NCBI GenBank assembly: GCA_900772495.1
Contig: CAAHEJ010000002.1
Location: 1-18,148, forward strand
DNA length: 18,148 nucleotides
Source of the DNA: an uncultured Campylobacter sp.
Lineage (GTDB): Bacteria; Campylobacterota; Campylobacteria; Campylobacterales; Campylobacteraceae
Direction: 5' to 3'
A model generated the notes under the pieces. That model saw only the letters and a list, made by a program, of their open reading frames with translations. It ran no database searches and had not been told where the DNA came from. Position 1 is the first letter of the stretch. Each line of letters begins with the position of its first letter. A program made the position numbers and the translations under genes. This document shows, in pieces, positions 1-6,573 of the stretch.

Positions 1-643
1 AGTGCTTTGCCTCGCCCGCTCCGCCACTAGCGATGAGCGGGACCTTGCAAATGCCCCGCACGGCTTTGAGTTGGGCTAAATCATAGCCCTTTCGCATTCC
101 ATCTTGGTTCATCATATTCAGCACGATTTCGCCCGCGCCTAGCTCTTGGGCTTGTTTTATCCATTCAAGTGTGGATTTTCCACTATCTTGCGTGGTTTTT
201 TCATCGCCTGTAAAGGCAAAAACCTTTAAATTCCCGCGTTCGTCCTTGTAGCTATCAATGCCCACTACCACGCACTGCACTCCAAAGCTCTTTGCAAGGC
301 GTTCAATCAAGGCTGGCTCGCGCAAGGCTGGCGAATTTATCGAAATTTTATCCGCCCCATTTGCCAAAAGCTCCGCCGCATCGGCTTCGCTTTGAATGCC
401 ACCCGCCACGCAAAAGGGTATGTTGATACGCTTTGCCACCTCGCTCACCCACGCACGCGACACGCGCTCTTTTCTTGCGCTTGCTACAATGTCGTAAAAC
501 ACCAGCTCATCGATACCTGCGCGCGAGTAAAACTCTGCAAGCTCGACAATGTCGCCCATATCCTCGTGCGCCTTAAACTGCACGCCCTTTACCACGCGCC
601 CATCTTTGACATCAAGGCAAGCGATTATGCGTTTTGTGAGCAT
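1..643 (-). CDS. hisF: Imidazole glycerol phosphate synthase, cyclase subunit HisF (3' end outside window)
   Basis: HisF is the (beta/alpha)8-barrel cyclase half of imidazole glycerol phosphate synthase. It uses ammonia from HisH to turn PRFAR into IGP and AICAR in the cytoplasm. The visible 214 residues begin MLTKRIIACLDVKDGRVVKG, with the family's N-terminal catalytic Asp in ACLDVK. They continue through the phosphate-binding segment VAGGIQS and the second catalytic Asp region VVVGIDSYK, then EIVLNMMNQDGMRKGYD and the last visible segment PLIASGGAGE. HisF is normally about 250 residues, so roughly 40 C-terminal residues lie off the left edge. The ATG at 643 has a strong ribosome site (AAAGGGG) just upstream. 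The gene is the last his gene visible, and its start overlaps the small ORF before it. It is separated from hisA by a methyltransferase island. Confidence 0.97.
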   Translation of the reverse strand, partial: MLTKRIIACLDVKDGRVVKGVQFKAHEDMGDIVELAEFYSRAGIDELVFYDIVASARKERVSRAWVSEVAKRINIPFCVAGGIQSEADAAELLANGADKISINSPALREPALIERLAKSFGVQCVVVGIDSYKDERGNLKVFAFTGDEKTTQDSGKSTLEWIKQAQELGAGEIVLNMMNQDGMRKGYDLAQLKAVRGICKVPLIASGGAGEAKH

Positions 644-852
644 TGTATCCCCTTTGAATTTGCCCTAATCCACTCTAAAATCCGCCTTATGTCATAATTG
701 TGGCTAGGGCTTAAAATGCCAAAAATTTTAAAGGCTTCAAGCACAAAAGCCTTGTCTTTTTCATCAAGCGTTAAGTTAGCACATTCTTTTAAACTCGTTA
801 AATTTGGCTTTTTGCTGATATTTTTATCCATATCATATATAGCTATTTTCAT
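625..852 (-). CDS. Small uncharacterised protein (75 aa) between methyltransferase and hisF
   Basis: I do not recognise this gene. It encodes 75 residues, with no signal peptide or membrane segment visible. The sequence is charged and probably helical, with a central stretch LDEKDKAFVLEAFKIFGILS and a C-terminal DIRRILEWIRANSKG. Its ATG at 852 overlaps the 3' end of the upstream methyltransferase by 20 nt in another frame, and its stop overlaps the hisF start by 19 nt. This packing suggests translational coupling in the his transcript, and an internal Met at residue 8 is an alternative start. It could be a small partner of the methyltransferase or a decayed 3' piece of a longer methyltransferase gene. 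A spurious ORF is less likely, because it fills the only gap between two same-strand genes. Confidence 0.55.
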   Translation of the reverse strand: MKIAIYDMDKNISKKPNLTSLKECANLTLDEKDKAFVLEAFKIFGILSPSHNYDIRRILEWIRANSKGIQCSQNA

Positions 853-1975
853 AATGTCCGCCTAGTAAATTCTCAAAATAATGCGCAATTTGCGGGCTTA
901 AATGCTTTGAATTTGAAGCCTTTACAAAGTCTTTTTCAAGTCTTTTAAACCCCGCATAATCAATCATCACATCGCAGTTTCCAAAATAATAAGGCACATT
1001 TTTTAAAATCCGCTTAAACACATCGACATAGCAATAAAGGCTATACTTTTCAGGCACGACATACACGGCATTTGCGCAGTCTTTTTCGATGAAAGTTTTT
1101 GACCGTCTTAGCGCATTTATGTCGCGCAAAGTGTAAAACATAGCGATTTTTTGGGCGTTTGAAACGCGTTTTTTGTTTGGATATTTGTCGATAAAAGTGC
1201 TGATAAATTCATAATCATTTAAGCAAAATGCTTTATTATCCATAGTTTGAAAGCTATAATTTTTAACAAAATCATACTCAATGCCCTTTTTATCACGCTT
1301 ATAAAGGGCGATGATGATGGGAAAAAAGCCCAAAGAATTAGGGCAAAAAATTTCAGAGCTAATAATGCGTGAATTTAAAAGCGTGTAGTTAGCAAAAAAT
1401 GCCCGCAAAACCTTGAAATTACTCTCTTTGATGAGATAAGAAAGTGGGTGTAAAACGCAAATAAATTCAGCCTTTAAGGCATTAAATGAGAGCAAAAAAC
1501 TTGCGCCCAAATCACGGCATTTTAGGGCTTTATCCACATTATAATCTTTGTTTTTAAGCTTGTTTTGAACGATAGAAGTTTTATCATTGTAGGGCGGATT
1601 GCCTATGATGACGAGCTTTGCGCTTTCTTTAATGCCAAAATTTGCCCTACTTACATTGAGCAGTGAATTTTTGTGTAAAAAAAGCGGAGGATTTTTTGCA
1701 CCAGCGAAATTTTGCCCAGCCTTTTGCAAGGCTTTTTCATCAATGTCAATGCCGATTTTTTGGGCAAAATCTACATTTTTTGAATTTTGCAAATTTAAAG
1801 GCATTTGCAAAAAATTTCCATAACCGCACGAGCTATCAAGCAAGGTGTAAGCCTTTAAATTCACATTTGACAAGGCGTTTAAAAGCATTTCATAAACGAT
1901 TTTTACCACAAAATCAGGCGTATAAAAACTGCCTAAATTTAAGGCTTGCACCCTGTCTAAATGCGTTTGCGACAT
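833..1975 (-). CDS. N6-adenine-type DNA methyltransferase (gamma class, NPPY), apparently orphan
   Basis: The 380-residue protein has the order of motifs of gamma-class amino-methyltransferases. Motif X-like LGSFYTP lies at residues 14-20. A variant SAM-binding motif I, DSSCGYGNF (usually DPACGSG), lies at 47-55. IGIDIDEKAL (74-83) resembles motif II, and the catalytic motif IV GNPPYND is at 125-131. The C-terminal 200 or so residues have no motif I know and would hold target recognition. The ATG at 1975 is chosen because AAGGA lies 6-10 nt upstream; a longer reading from a TTG at 2023 has no good ribosome site. No restriction gene adjoins it apart from the 75-residue ORF downstream, so it may be a solitary regulatory methylase or a remnant. 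From memory, C. jejuni also has an unrelated-to-histidine gene (Cj1602) between hisA and hisF, so this insertion may be old. DNA as substrate is inferred from the motif type. Confidence 0.82.
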   Translation of the reverse strand: MSQTHLDRVQALNLGSFYTPDFVVKIVYEMLLNALSNVNLKAYTLLDSSCGYGNFLQMPLNLQNSKNVDFAQKIGIDIDEKALQKAGQNFAGAKNPPLFLHKNSLLNVSRANFGIKESAKLVIIGNPPYNDKTSIVQNKLKNKDYNVDKALKCRDLGASFLLSFNALKAEFICVLHPLSYLIKESNFKVLRAFFANYTLLNSRIISSEIFCPNSLGFFPIIIALYKRDKKGIEYDFVKNYSFQTMDNKAFCLNDYEFISTFIDKYPNKKRVSNAQKIAMFYTLRDINALRRSKTFIEKDCANAVYVVPEKYSLYCYVDVFKRILKNVPYYFGNCDVMIDYAGFKRLEKDFVKASNSKHLSPQIAHYFENLLGGHYENSYI

Positions 1976-1999
1976 TGTTTTTCCTTGCAAATTTTTATC

Positions 2000-2005
2000 A
2001 TTATA
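2000..2005 (-). promoter_or_regulatory. Candidate -10 element for the hisA-hisF island
   Basis: A perfect TATAAT on the minus strand lies in the gap after hisA, 24 nt upstream of the methyltransferase ATG at 1975. It is preceded by CTG. No convincing -35 box is seen, which is common in Campylobacter. It suggests the methyltransferase, and possibly hisF, can be transcribed apart from the main his promoter. Confidence 0.4.
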
Positions 2006-2042
2006 CAGCCTTGAATTTAACAACTTGTATCATTTTCACCAC

Positions 2043-2777
2043 TCATCTTAAACAAGCAAGCCCATCTTTCACGCTAAAAGTGCCATCTAGCAAGGCTTTG
2101 CCTACTATCACGCCACCACAAATGCCCTTTAAATTTTTTAAATCCGCAAGAGAATTTACCCCGCCAGATGCTAAAATTTCGATATTTGGAAAGATTTCGC
2201 TGATGAGTTTGTAAAGGCGCAAATTCGCCCCGCTCATCGTGCCGTCCCTTGAAATGTCGGTGCATAAAAGGTGTGATAAGCCGTGTTCGGCGTAAAATTC
2301 GATGATTTCAAGCAGCTTTTTGTCGCTTTCATTTTGCCACGCATTCACCGCAACAATGAATTCAGCACCCTTTGGCAGCACATCAAGGGCAAGGCAGATT
2401 TGATGAGCGGGAAATTCGCGCAAAATCTCCACGCAAAGCTCGGGGTTTAAAATGGCGACAGAGCCGATGACTACGCGACTTGCGCCTGCACTTAGCAAGG
2501 CTTTTATATCAGCTTTACTGCGGATACCCCCGCCCACTTGCACGCTCACATTTGCCGCATCGCAAAGGCTTTTGATGAGCGAAATTTGCCTATTTTTTGG
2601 CTCTTTCGCCCCGTCCAAATCCACAAGGTGTAGCCATTTAGCGCCCGCATTTTCATACTCTTTGAGCTTGTCAAGGGGCTTAAAATCATAGCTTTGCTTT
2701 TTGGCATAATCTCCCTTAAACAGCCGCACAACCTTGCCATTTATCAAGTCAAGTGCTGGAAAAAGTGTGGTTTGCAT
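2043..2777 (-). CDS. hisA: Phosphoribosylformimino-AICAR-P isomerase HisA
   Basis: HisA is the (beta/alpha)8-barrel isomerase that converts ProFAR to PRFAR, the substrate of HisF/HisH. The 244 residues match the family's usual length. Catalytic aspartates are visible at D10 (FPALDLINGKVVRL) and D132 (CLALDVLPKG). The phosphate-binding loops are VGGGIRS (81-87) and, near the C-terminus, ASGGVNS plus GVIVGKALL. The ATG at 2777 has AAAGGA a few bases upstream. It follows hisH after 72 nt and precedes the methyltransferase island. The histidine pathway assignment is secure. Confidence 0.97.
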   Translation of the reverse strand: MQTTLFPALDLINGKVVRLFKGDYAKKQSYDFKPLDKLKEYENAGAKWLHLVDLDGAKEPKNRQISLIKSLCDAANVSVQVGGGIRSKADIKALLSAGASRVVIGSVAILNPELCVEILREFPAHQICLALDVLPKGAEFIVAVNAWQNESDKKLLEIIEFYAEHGLSHLLCTDISRDGTMSGANLRLYKLISEIFPNIEILASGGVNSLADLKNLKGICGGVIVGKALLDGTFSVKDGLACLR

Positions 2778-2849
2778 TGTTTGTCCTTTCTTTTAAGGCT
2801 TTATCATAGCCCTTTTTCATAATCAAAACTTAAATTTATCATTCATTTT

Positions 2850-3437
2850 TCACATTTTCACAAAGTTTTGTAGCAAAATTTCGCCCGCTTCGCCGCTTCG
2901 TTCGGGGTGAAACTGCACGCCAAAAAAGTTATCTTTCATCAAAGCCGCGCTAAAAGACTCGCAGTATTCACATTCAGCAAGAGTAAATTCGTTTAAAGCC
3001 ACGCAAAAACTATGCACGAAATAAAAATACGCCCCATTTAAGCCCGCAAAAAGCGCATTTTCGCGCAAAATGCTGATGTCATTCCAGCCCATATGCGGCA
3101 GGGTAAAGCCTGCTCGCTCCTTAAATTTACGAACTTCAAAAGGCATAACGCCAAGTGTTTTTTGGCTCAACTCTTGTGAGAATTCGCCCAAAATTTGCAT
3201 TCCCAAGCAAATGCCAAGCAGGGGTTTTGTCGTGTTTTTGATAAAGGCTGTAAGCCCCAAATTTTCAAGGTTTGCCATAGCCTTGCCCGCAGTGCCAACT
3301 CCGGGCAAAAAGAGCTTGTCCGCCTTTTCAAGCTCGCCTATGCTTGATGAAATCACACTTTGAAAGCCAAGCCTATCAAGGGCAAACTTTAAAGACGCTA
3401 AATTCGCGCATTTTGTGTCGATAATAGCGAGTTTCAC
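2850..3437 (-). CDS. hisH: Imidazole glycerol phosphate synthase, glutaminase subunit HisH
   Basis: HisH is the class I glutamine amidotransferase that makes ammonia for HisF. The 195 residues are full length. The nucleophile is C77 in LLGICLGMQ, and the other triad residues are H177 and E179 in GVQFHPE. The oxyanion region FLPGVGT is at residues 43-49. The start is a GTG at 3437, supported by AAAGGGAG just upstream. The GTG overlaps the stop of the preceding gene as GTGA, a form typical of translational coupling. In the uninterrupted operon that preceding gene would have been hisB. Here it is a restriction gene whose last codons copy the end of hisB. Confidence 0.96.
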   Translation of the reverse strand: MKLAIIDTKCANLASLKFALDRLGFQSVISSSIGELEKADKLFLPGVGTAGKAMANLENLGLTAFIKNTTKPLLGICLGMQILGEFSQELSQKTLGVMPFEVRKFKERAGFTLPHMGWNDISILRENALFAGLNGAYFYFVHSFCVALNEFTLAECEYCESFSAALMKDNFFGVQFHPERSGEAGEILLQNFVKM

Positions 3438-3451
3438 AACGCTCCCTTTGA
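3432..3451. repeat. 20-bp direct repeat, copy 1 (hisH side of R-M cassette)
   Basis: The sequence tttcacaacgctccctttga is exactly repeated at 5195-5214, and the flanking bases differ on both sides. On the minus strand it contains the final codons (KGAL and TGA) of the restriction gene, the ribosome site for hisH, and the hisH GTG start. It marks the right-hand joint, in the direction of transcription, of the restriction-modification insertion. Confidence 0.9.
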
Positions 3452-4204
3452 GTTAAATTTTTTAATGGCTTTGCCATAACGGTATATTTTTTCGTTAAAT
3501 TTATCATAATTTTTGATTTTTTCTTTGAGTAAATTTGTGATTTTTGCAGCATTAAAGCGAAATTTTATTTCTCTGTAATGTGCTATGCTGTCGTTTCTTA
3601 CTTCTATTTCTCCAACATTTACGCCATATTTAAAAAGAACTTTTTGCTTGTCAAACTGCCCGCTTTGTCTCGCCTTTGAATTTTCAACGGTCAAAAAATT
3701 CGCAAGTATATCAACTACATCTTCAAAATAAAAAATATAAATCAAATCATCAGCAGCAAACACCGTTAAAAACTGCACTTCACCGCCATTAAATATAGCT
3801 TTGCTTAAAAATGCTTTGAGGCGGTTTTTGTTTTGTAATTTATCACATAAAGCCTGCATAGGAATTTTTAATTTATTTTTGTAGAAATCCTTATCTTTTT
3901 CATAATCCTCTCTTTTTTCTGGGAACGCGTTTAAACATTCTAAAATCAACTCACCCATACCATTCATCGCTAAAAAGCCATAATCACTTTTTATGCGGTT
4001 TGCAGAATATAAAAATATCTGCCACCACTCGCCACTTTTAACACTATGTCCATCTCCATTAAAATCAATGACATCTTTTTTGGCTTTTTTGTCGTGTTTG
4101 TATTCATCATCAAGCCCTATGAGATTAGCAAATTCTTTTTCTCTTGCGTGTCCTTTTAATTTCACTTTTGAGGCTTGTTCGCTACTCATTGCTCGTTTTG
4201 CCAT
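3434..4204 (-). CDS. Probable type II restriction endonuclease, partner of the D12 methyltransferase
   Basis: The 256-residue cytoplasmic protein has no close family I can name. Its place directly behind a DNA adenine methyltransferase is the main evidence that it is the cognate endonuclease. A possible PD-(D/E)xK nuclease core is visible. There is an N-terminal helix with acidic residues (GHAREKEFANLIG, 18-30), then D44 and D47 in KKDVIDFNGD, then SVKSGEWWQIF (54-64) with K56 as the candidate catalytic lysine. The second half is lysine-rich. The ATG at 4204 begins 1 nt after the methyltransferase stop, with AAAGGA inside that gene's end. The final residues NSKGAL resemble the HisB tail (SSKGAL) and come from the 20-bp repeat, not from the nuclease fold. 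Target specificity cannot be read from the sequence. Confidence 0.72.
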   Translation of the reverse strand: MAKRAMSSEQASKVKLKGHAREKEFANLIGLDDEYKHDKKAKKDVIDFNGDGHSVKSGEWWQIFLYSANRIKSDYGFLAMNGMGELILECLNAFPEKREDYEKDKDFYKNKLKIPMQALCDKLQNKNRLKAFLSKAIFNGGEVQFLTVFAADDLIYIFYFEDVVDILANFLTVENSKARQSGQFDKQKVLFKYGVNVGEIEVRNDSIAHYREIKFRFNAAKITNLLKEKIKNYDKFNEKIYRYGKAIKKFNSKGAL

Positions 4205-4205
4205 A

Positions 4206-5180
4206 TCATTCCTTTATAATCAAAAGCTCGTGGCTTTGCTTGATATTATCTGTGTCGCCTCGCTCGATTCGGTTTTTGCCGATTCGCGTTTCGCCCTGTC
4301 CCATTGTGTATTGCCATTTTGGTTCTAAAATTTTAAAGTCTTTGTAGGCATTTCGCACCCATTCGCAGTCATTGTAACTTAAAATAAATTTGCCCTTGTG
4401 AGCGTGCAAGCATTTTGCTAAAAGCTCGTGTTTAAAGCCGTTGTGATGAATGGGGAAATTTCGCATAGGGTAAATGCCCTTAAACATTTTGCTGTCGCCT
4501 GTGAGAAAATAAGGCGGGTCGCAGTAAAAAAAGTCGTTTGGATACCTTTCAAAAACACTCTCAAAACTCGCACACTCCACGCTTAAATTTCGCGCCCCAT
4601 CTTGCAAACCAAAATTTCGTAGCTTTTCAAGCATATTTGCATAACGCGTTTTATCCTCGTAAATTTTACTCATCCAGCCCAAAAATCCCGGTCCATAGCT
4701 TAAATTAAAATTAAAATAATAATCCCGCGCAAGCGTGAGTTTGTCAAGCTTTGTCTCGTTTTTATAATGCTTTTTTAGCTCATCTTTAATCCACGCGTAA
4801 GTTTCTTTATTTGGCTCTAATCGACAAAGCTCATCATAAAGTTTTTGTGAATTTGTGCTTGCAAGTTGCCAAAAATTCACCAAAATATCAAAAATATCAA
4901 AGGCTTTTACTTCTAAATTTAGCTCCAAAGCACTCGCCACCTCGACACTTCCGCCGCCGATAAAGGGGCTTATAATGCGTGAAATGTCGTTTGGGAAATG
5001 CTCGATTATTAGCCCAACGGCTAGACTTTTGCCTCCGCCGTAGCGAAGCGGGGACTTGGTGTAGCGTTTGTATTTGAGCGTGTCGCCTTTTAAAGAGCGT
5101 AAAAAGAGTGCTTTTTTGTTTGGCAAATCTTGATTAAAAACATTAAAATCGCTTTGATGTCCATCTTGCAAGGCTAACAT
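4206..5180 (-). CDS. D12-class (Dam-like, alpha) adenine-specific DNA methyltransferase
   Basis: The enzyme would transfer a methyl group from SAM to N6 of adenine and protect host DNA from the downstream nuclease. SPLRYGGGKS (43-52) corresponds to the N-terminal SAM-contacting motif of the D12 family. SPFIGGGSVE (71-80) is motif I, and DFFYCDPPYFL (216-226) contains the catalytic DPPY. FNLSYGPGFLGW (158-169) lies where the family usually has a conserved aromatic segment. The 324 residues are slightly longer than Dam. I start at ATG 5180 because AAGGA lies just upstream and outside hisB. An in-frame ATG at 5231 would place the start inside hisB. It sits 16 nt after the hisB stop and is coupled to the endonuclease gene behind it. 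The recognition sequence is unknown. Confidence 0.88.
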   Translation of the reverse strand: MLALQDGHQSDFNVFNQDLPNKKALFLRSLKGDTLKYKRYTKSPLRYGGGKSLAVGLIIEHFPNDISRIISPFIGGGSVEVASALELNLEVKAFDIFDILVNFWQLASTNSQKLYDELCRLEPNKETYAWIKDELKKHYKNETKLDKLTLARDYYFNFNLSYGPGFLGWMSKIYEDKTRYANMLEKLRNFGLQDGARNLSVECASFESVFERYPNDFFYCDPPYFLTGDSKMFKGIYPMRNFPIHHNGFKHELLAKCLHAHKGKFILSYNDCEWVRNAYKDFKILEPKWQYTMGQGETRIGKNRIERGDTDNIKQSHELLIIKE

Positions 5181-5194
5181 AGTGGATTTTCCTT

Positions 5195-5214
5195 TTTCAC
5201 AACGCTCCCTTTGA
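5195..5214. repeat. 20-bp direct repeat, copy 2 (hisB side of R-M cassette)
   Basis: This is the second exact copy of the repeat at 3432-3451. On the minus strand it holds the last codons of hisB (KGAL and its TGA) followed by a GTGA context that matches the hisH start. The GTG here no longer opens a gene. The two copies bracket exactly the two restriction-modification genes, so the unit looks like a target duplication made on insertion. Confidence 0.9.
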
Positions 5215-6258
5215 ACTGGCAAGTTTTTCATCTTCTAAACGAATAGCCATTTTTAAGGACCGAGCAAAGGCTTTGAAAAGCGCTTCTGCCTTGTGATGGT
5301 CGTTTTTGCCGCTTACTTTTAAGTGCAAGCTCGCTCCCATAGCCGTTGCGAGAGAGCCAAAAAAATGCTCTATCATCTCGGTGCTTAGCTCGCCTAATTT
5401 TTGCTTTTTAAATTTTGCCTTAAATTCAAGTGTCGGGCGGTTGCAAAAGTCTATGGCACAGCGCGCTAAACTCTCGTCCATAGGCAGCACAAAGCCATAA
5501 CGCGCGATGCCGATTTTGTCCCCAAGTGCGCGCCTTATGGCTTCGCCCAAAGCTAACGCCGTATCCTCCACGCTATGATGCTCATCGACATTCAAATCCC
5601 CCTTGCAAAGCACTTTCAGTCCAAGCCCCGCGTGCGTGGCGATTTGCTCTAACATATGGTCGAAAAAGCCTATGCCCGTGCTTATCTCGCTTTTTGAGCC
5701 GTTTAAATTCAGCTCTACAAGGATTTTGGTTTCTTTGGTGTTGCGCTCTACTTTGGCGCAGCGAAAATTCGCTAAAATAAACTCACAAATTTGCGCCCAG
5801 CCGTTTTTTTCGCTCTCATACAAAATGCCCCGCACCCCTAAATTTCGCGCTAGTTCAATGTCCGTTTGCCTGTCGCCGATGACAAAACTTTGGTTTTTGT
5901 CATAAATTTCGCGCTTTATATACTCCGCAAGCAACGCTGTTTTGGGCTTGCGACAAGCGCAGTTGTCTTTTTCAAAATGCGGGCAGATGAAAATGTCTTC
6001 AAATTCCACGCCGCAACTTTTTAGAATTTCAAGCATTTTATTTTGGGCTAGCTCGAAATTTTCGCGTGGAAAACTCGCTGTGCCAAGTCCGTCTTGATTG
6101 CTCACAAGCACGAATTTAAAGCCGAATTTTTTTAAAGCAAGCAAGGCTGGTATCGCGCCCTTTTCAAAGCTCAATTTTTCAAGGCTATCTACTTGCAAAC
6201 TCGGGCGTGGCTCACTTATCAGCGTGCCGTCTCTGTCGATGAAAAGGATTTTACTCAT
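5197..6258 (-). CDS. hisB: Bifunctional histidinol-phosphatase / imidazoleglycerol-phosphate dehydratase HisB
   Basis: HisB catalyses steps six and eight of histidine synthesis. The N-terminal HAD phosphatase domain (about 1-165) has D8 and D10 in FIDRDGT, a zinc site C92/H94/C100/C102 (CPHFEKDNCAC), and the Mg-binding GDRQTD (129-134). The C-terminal dehydratase (about 170-353) has the two metal-binding motifs, DEHHSVED (225-232) and DHHKAEALFKAF (320-331). The 353 residues match the E. coli fusion (about 355), and the SSKGAL ending resembles the E. coli HisB tail as I recall it. ATG 6258 is chosen because the conserved fold begins there; the reading frame is open further upstream to 6336. 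The ribosome site is weak (AAAAG). It is the first gene after the his promoter, and hisG/hisD are not in this window. Confidence 0.97.
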   Translation of the reverse strand: MSKILFIDRDGTLISEPRPSLQVDSLEKLSFEKGAIPALLALKKFGFKFVLVSNQDGLGTASFPRENFELAQNKMLEILKSCGVEFEDIFICPHFEKDNCACRKPKTALLAEYIKREIYDKNQSFVIGDRQTDIELARNLGVRGILYESEKNGWAQICEFILANFRCAKVERNTKETKILVELNLNGSKSEISTGIGFFDHMLEQIATHAGLGLKVLCKGDLNVDEHHSVEDTALALGEAIRRALGDKIGIARYGFVLPMDESLARCAIDFCNRPTLEFKAKFKKQKLGELSTEMIEHFFGSLATAMGASLHLKVSGKNDHHKAEALFKAFARSLKMAIRLEDEKLASSKGAL

Positions 6259-6291
6259 TTGGGCTACTTTTGTGTGAATTTTAGCCCAAAT
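6257..6291. promoter_or_regulatory. Perfect 10-bp inverted repeat across the hisB start region (possible operator)
   Basis: The arms atttgggcta (6257-6266) and tagcccaaat (6282-6291) are exact complements separated by 15 nt. One arm touches the -10 box and the expected transcription start. The other covers the hisB start codon. Because transcription probably begins inside the upstream arm, a DNA operator is more likely than an RNA hairpin. The binding factor is unknown. Confidence 0.5.
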
Positions 6292-6318
6292 TATACAACG
6301 AAAAGGCGAAAATGTCAA
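6290..6318 (-). promoter_or_regulatory. Sigma70 promoter of the his operon
   Basis: On the minus strand, TTGACA (6318-6313) and TATAAT (6295-6290) are separated by exactly 17 nt. This is a consensus housekeeping promoter, unusually complete for a Campylobacter. Transcription would start near 6283, giving a leader of about 25 nt before the hisB ATG. Confidence 0.85.
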
Positions 6319-6385
6319 TTTAAAATTTAAATTCAAAGGCTAAAAAACCTTGTTTTGTCAAAAATTTGCGTTTTGAAATTTAAAA

Positions 6386-6402
6386 ATGATAAATCATATC
6401 AT
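6386..6402. promoter_or_regulatory. 17-bp palindrome in the his/mfr divergent region
   Basis: The arms ATGATA and TATCAT flank a 5-nt centre (aatca). It lies about 125 nt upstream of the mfrA -10 and about 70 nt behind the his -35. It loosely resembles Fur-family sites, but the match is too short to name a regulator, and such palindromes can occur by chance in AT-rich DNA. Confidence 0.25.
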
Positions 6403-6505
6403 AACAAAAGGCAAAATAAAAATAACAATTTCACAATAATTAAGTAAAATTTAAGCAAATTTGTGCTTTAATTTTGTTTTGAGAAAGGAGAAACGCGTTA
6501 AACAC

Positions 6506-6533
6506 TCGACATTTAAGCTAGTAGTTGTATAAT
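6506..6533 (+). promoter_or_regulatory. Promoter of mfrABE
   Basis: TCGACA (6506-6511) and TATAAT (6528-6533) are 16 nt apart. The -10 sits in gttgTATAAT, the same context as the divergent his promoter. Transcription would begin near 6540, leaving a leader of about 58 nt. Confidence 0.7.
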
Positions 6534-6553
6534 CCGTTGTGATTATATTTACC

Positions 6554-6573
6554 AAAGCAAGATTATTTGCTTT
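6554..6573 (+). promoter_or_regulatory. 7-bp inverted repeat in the mfrA leader
   Basis: AAAGCAA (6554-6560) and TTGCTTT (6567-6573) pair across a 6-nt loop in the transcribed leader, about 10 nt ahead of the ribosome site. It could be a small hairpin or an operator just downstream of the start point. No U-tract follows, so it is not a terminator. Confidence 0.3.

Noticed and set aside
650..658. TTCAAAGGG (minus strand) before hisF, also present in the 20-bp repeat at the end of hisB
   Set aside because: Only 9 nt match, and they include a Shine-Dalgarno-like core, so chance or ribosome-site similarity explains it. It is not evidence that the hisA-hisF island has the same flanking duplication.
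1663..2214. 183-codon plus-strand reading opposite the gamma methyltransferase and hisA
   Set aside because: It runs antisense to two well-supported genes, lacks a ribosome site, and its composition (Phe/Lys/Asn-rich) is that of the complementary frame.
2778..2849. Possible hairpin or TATGAT -10 in the hisH-hisA gap
   Set aside because: The stem is short with a bulge and no T-run, and no -35 or extended -10 supports the promoter.
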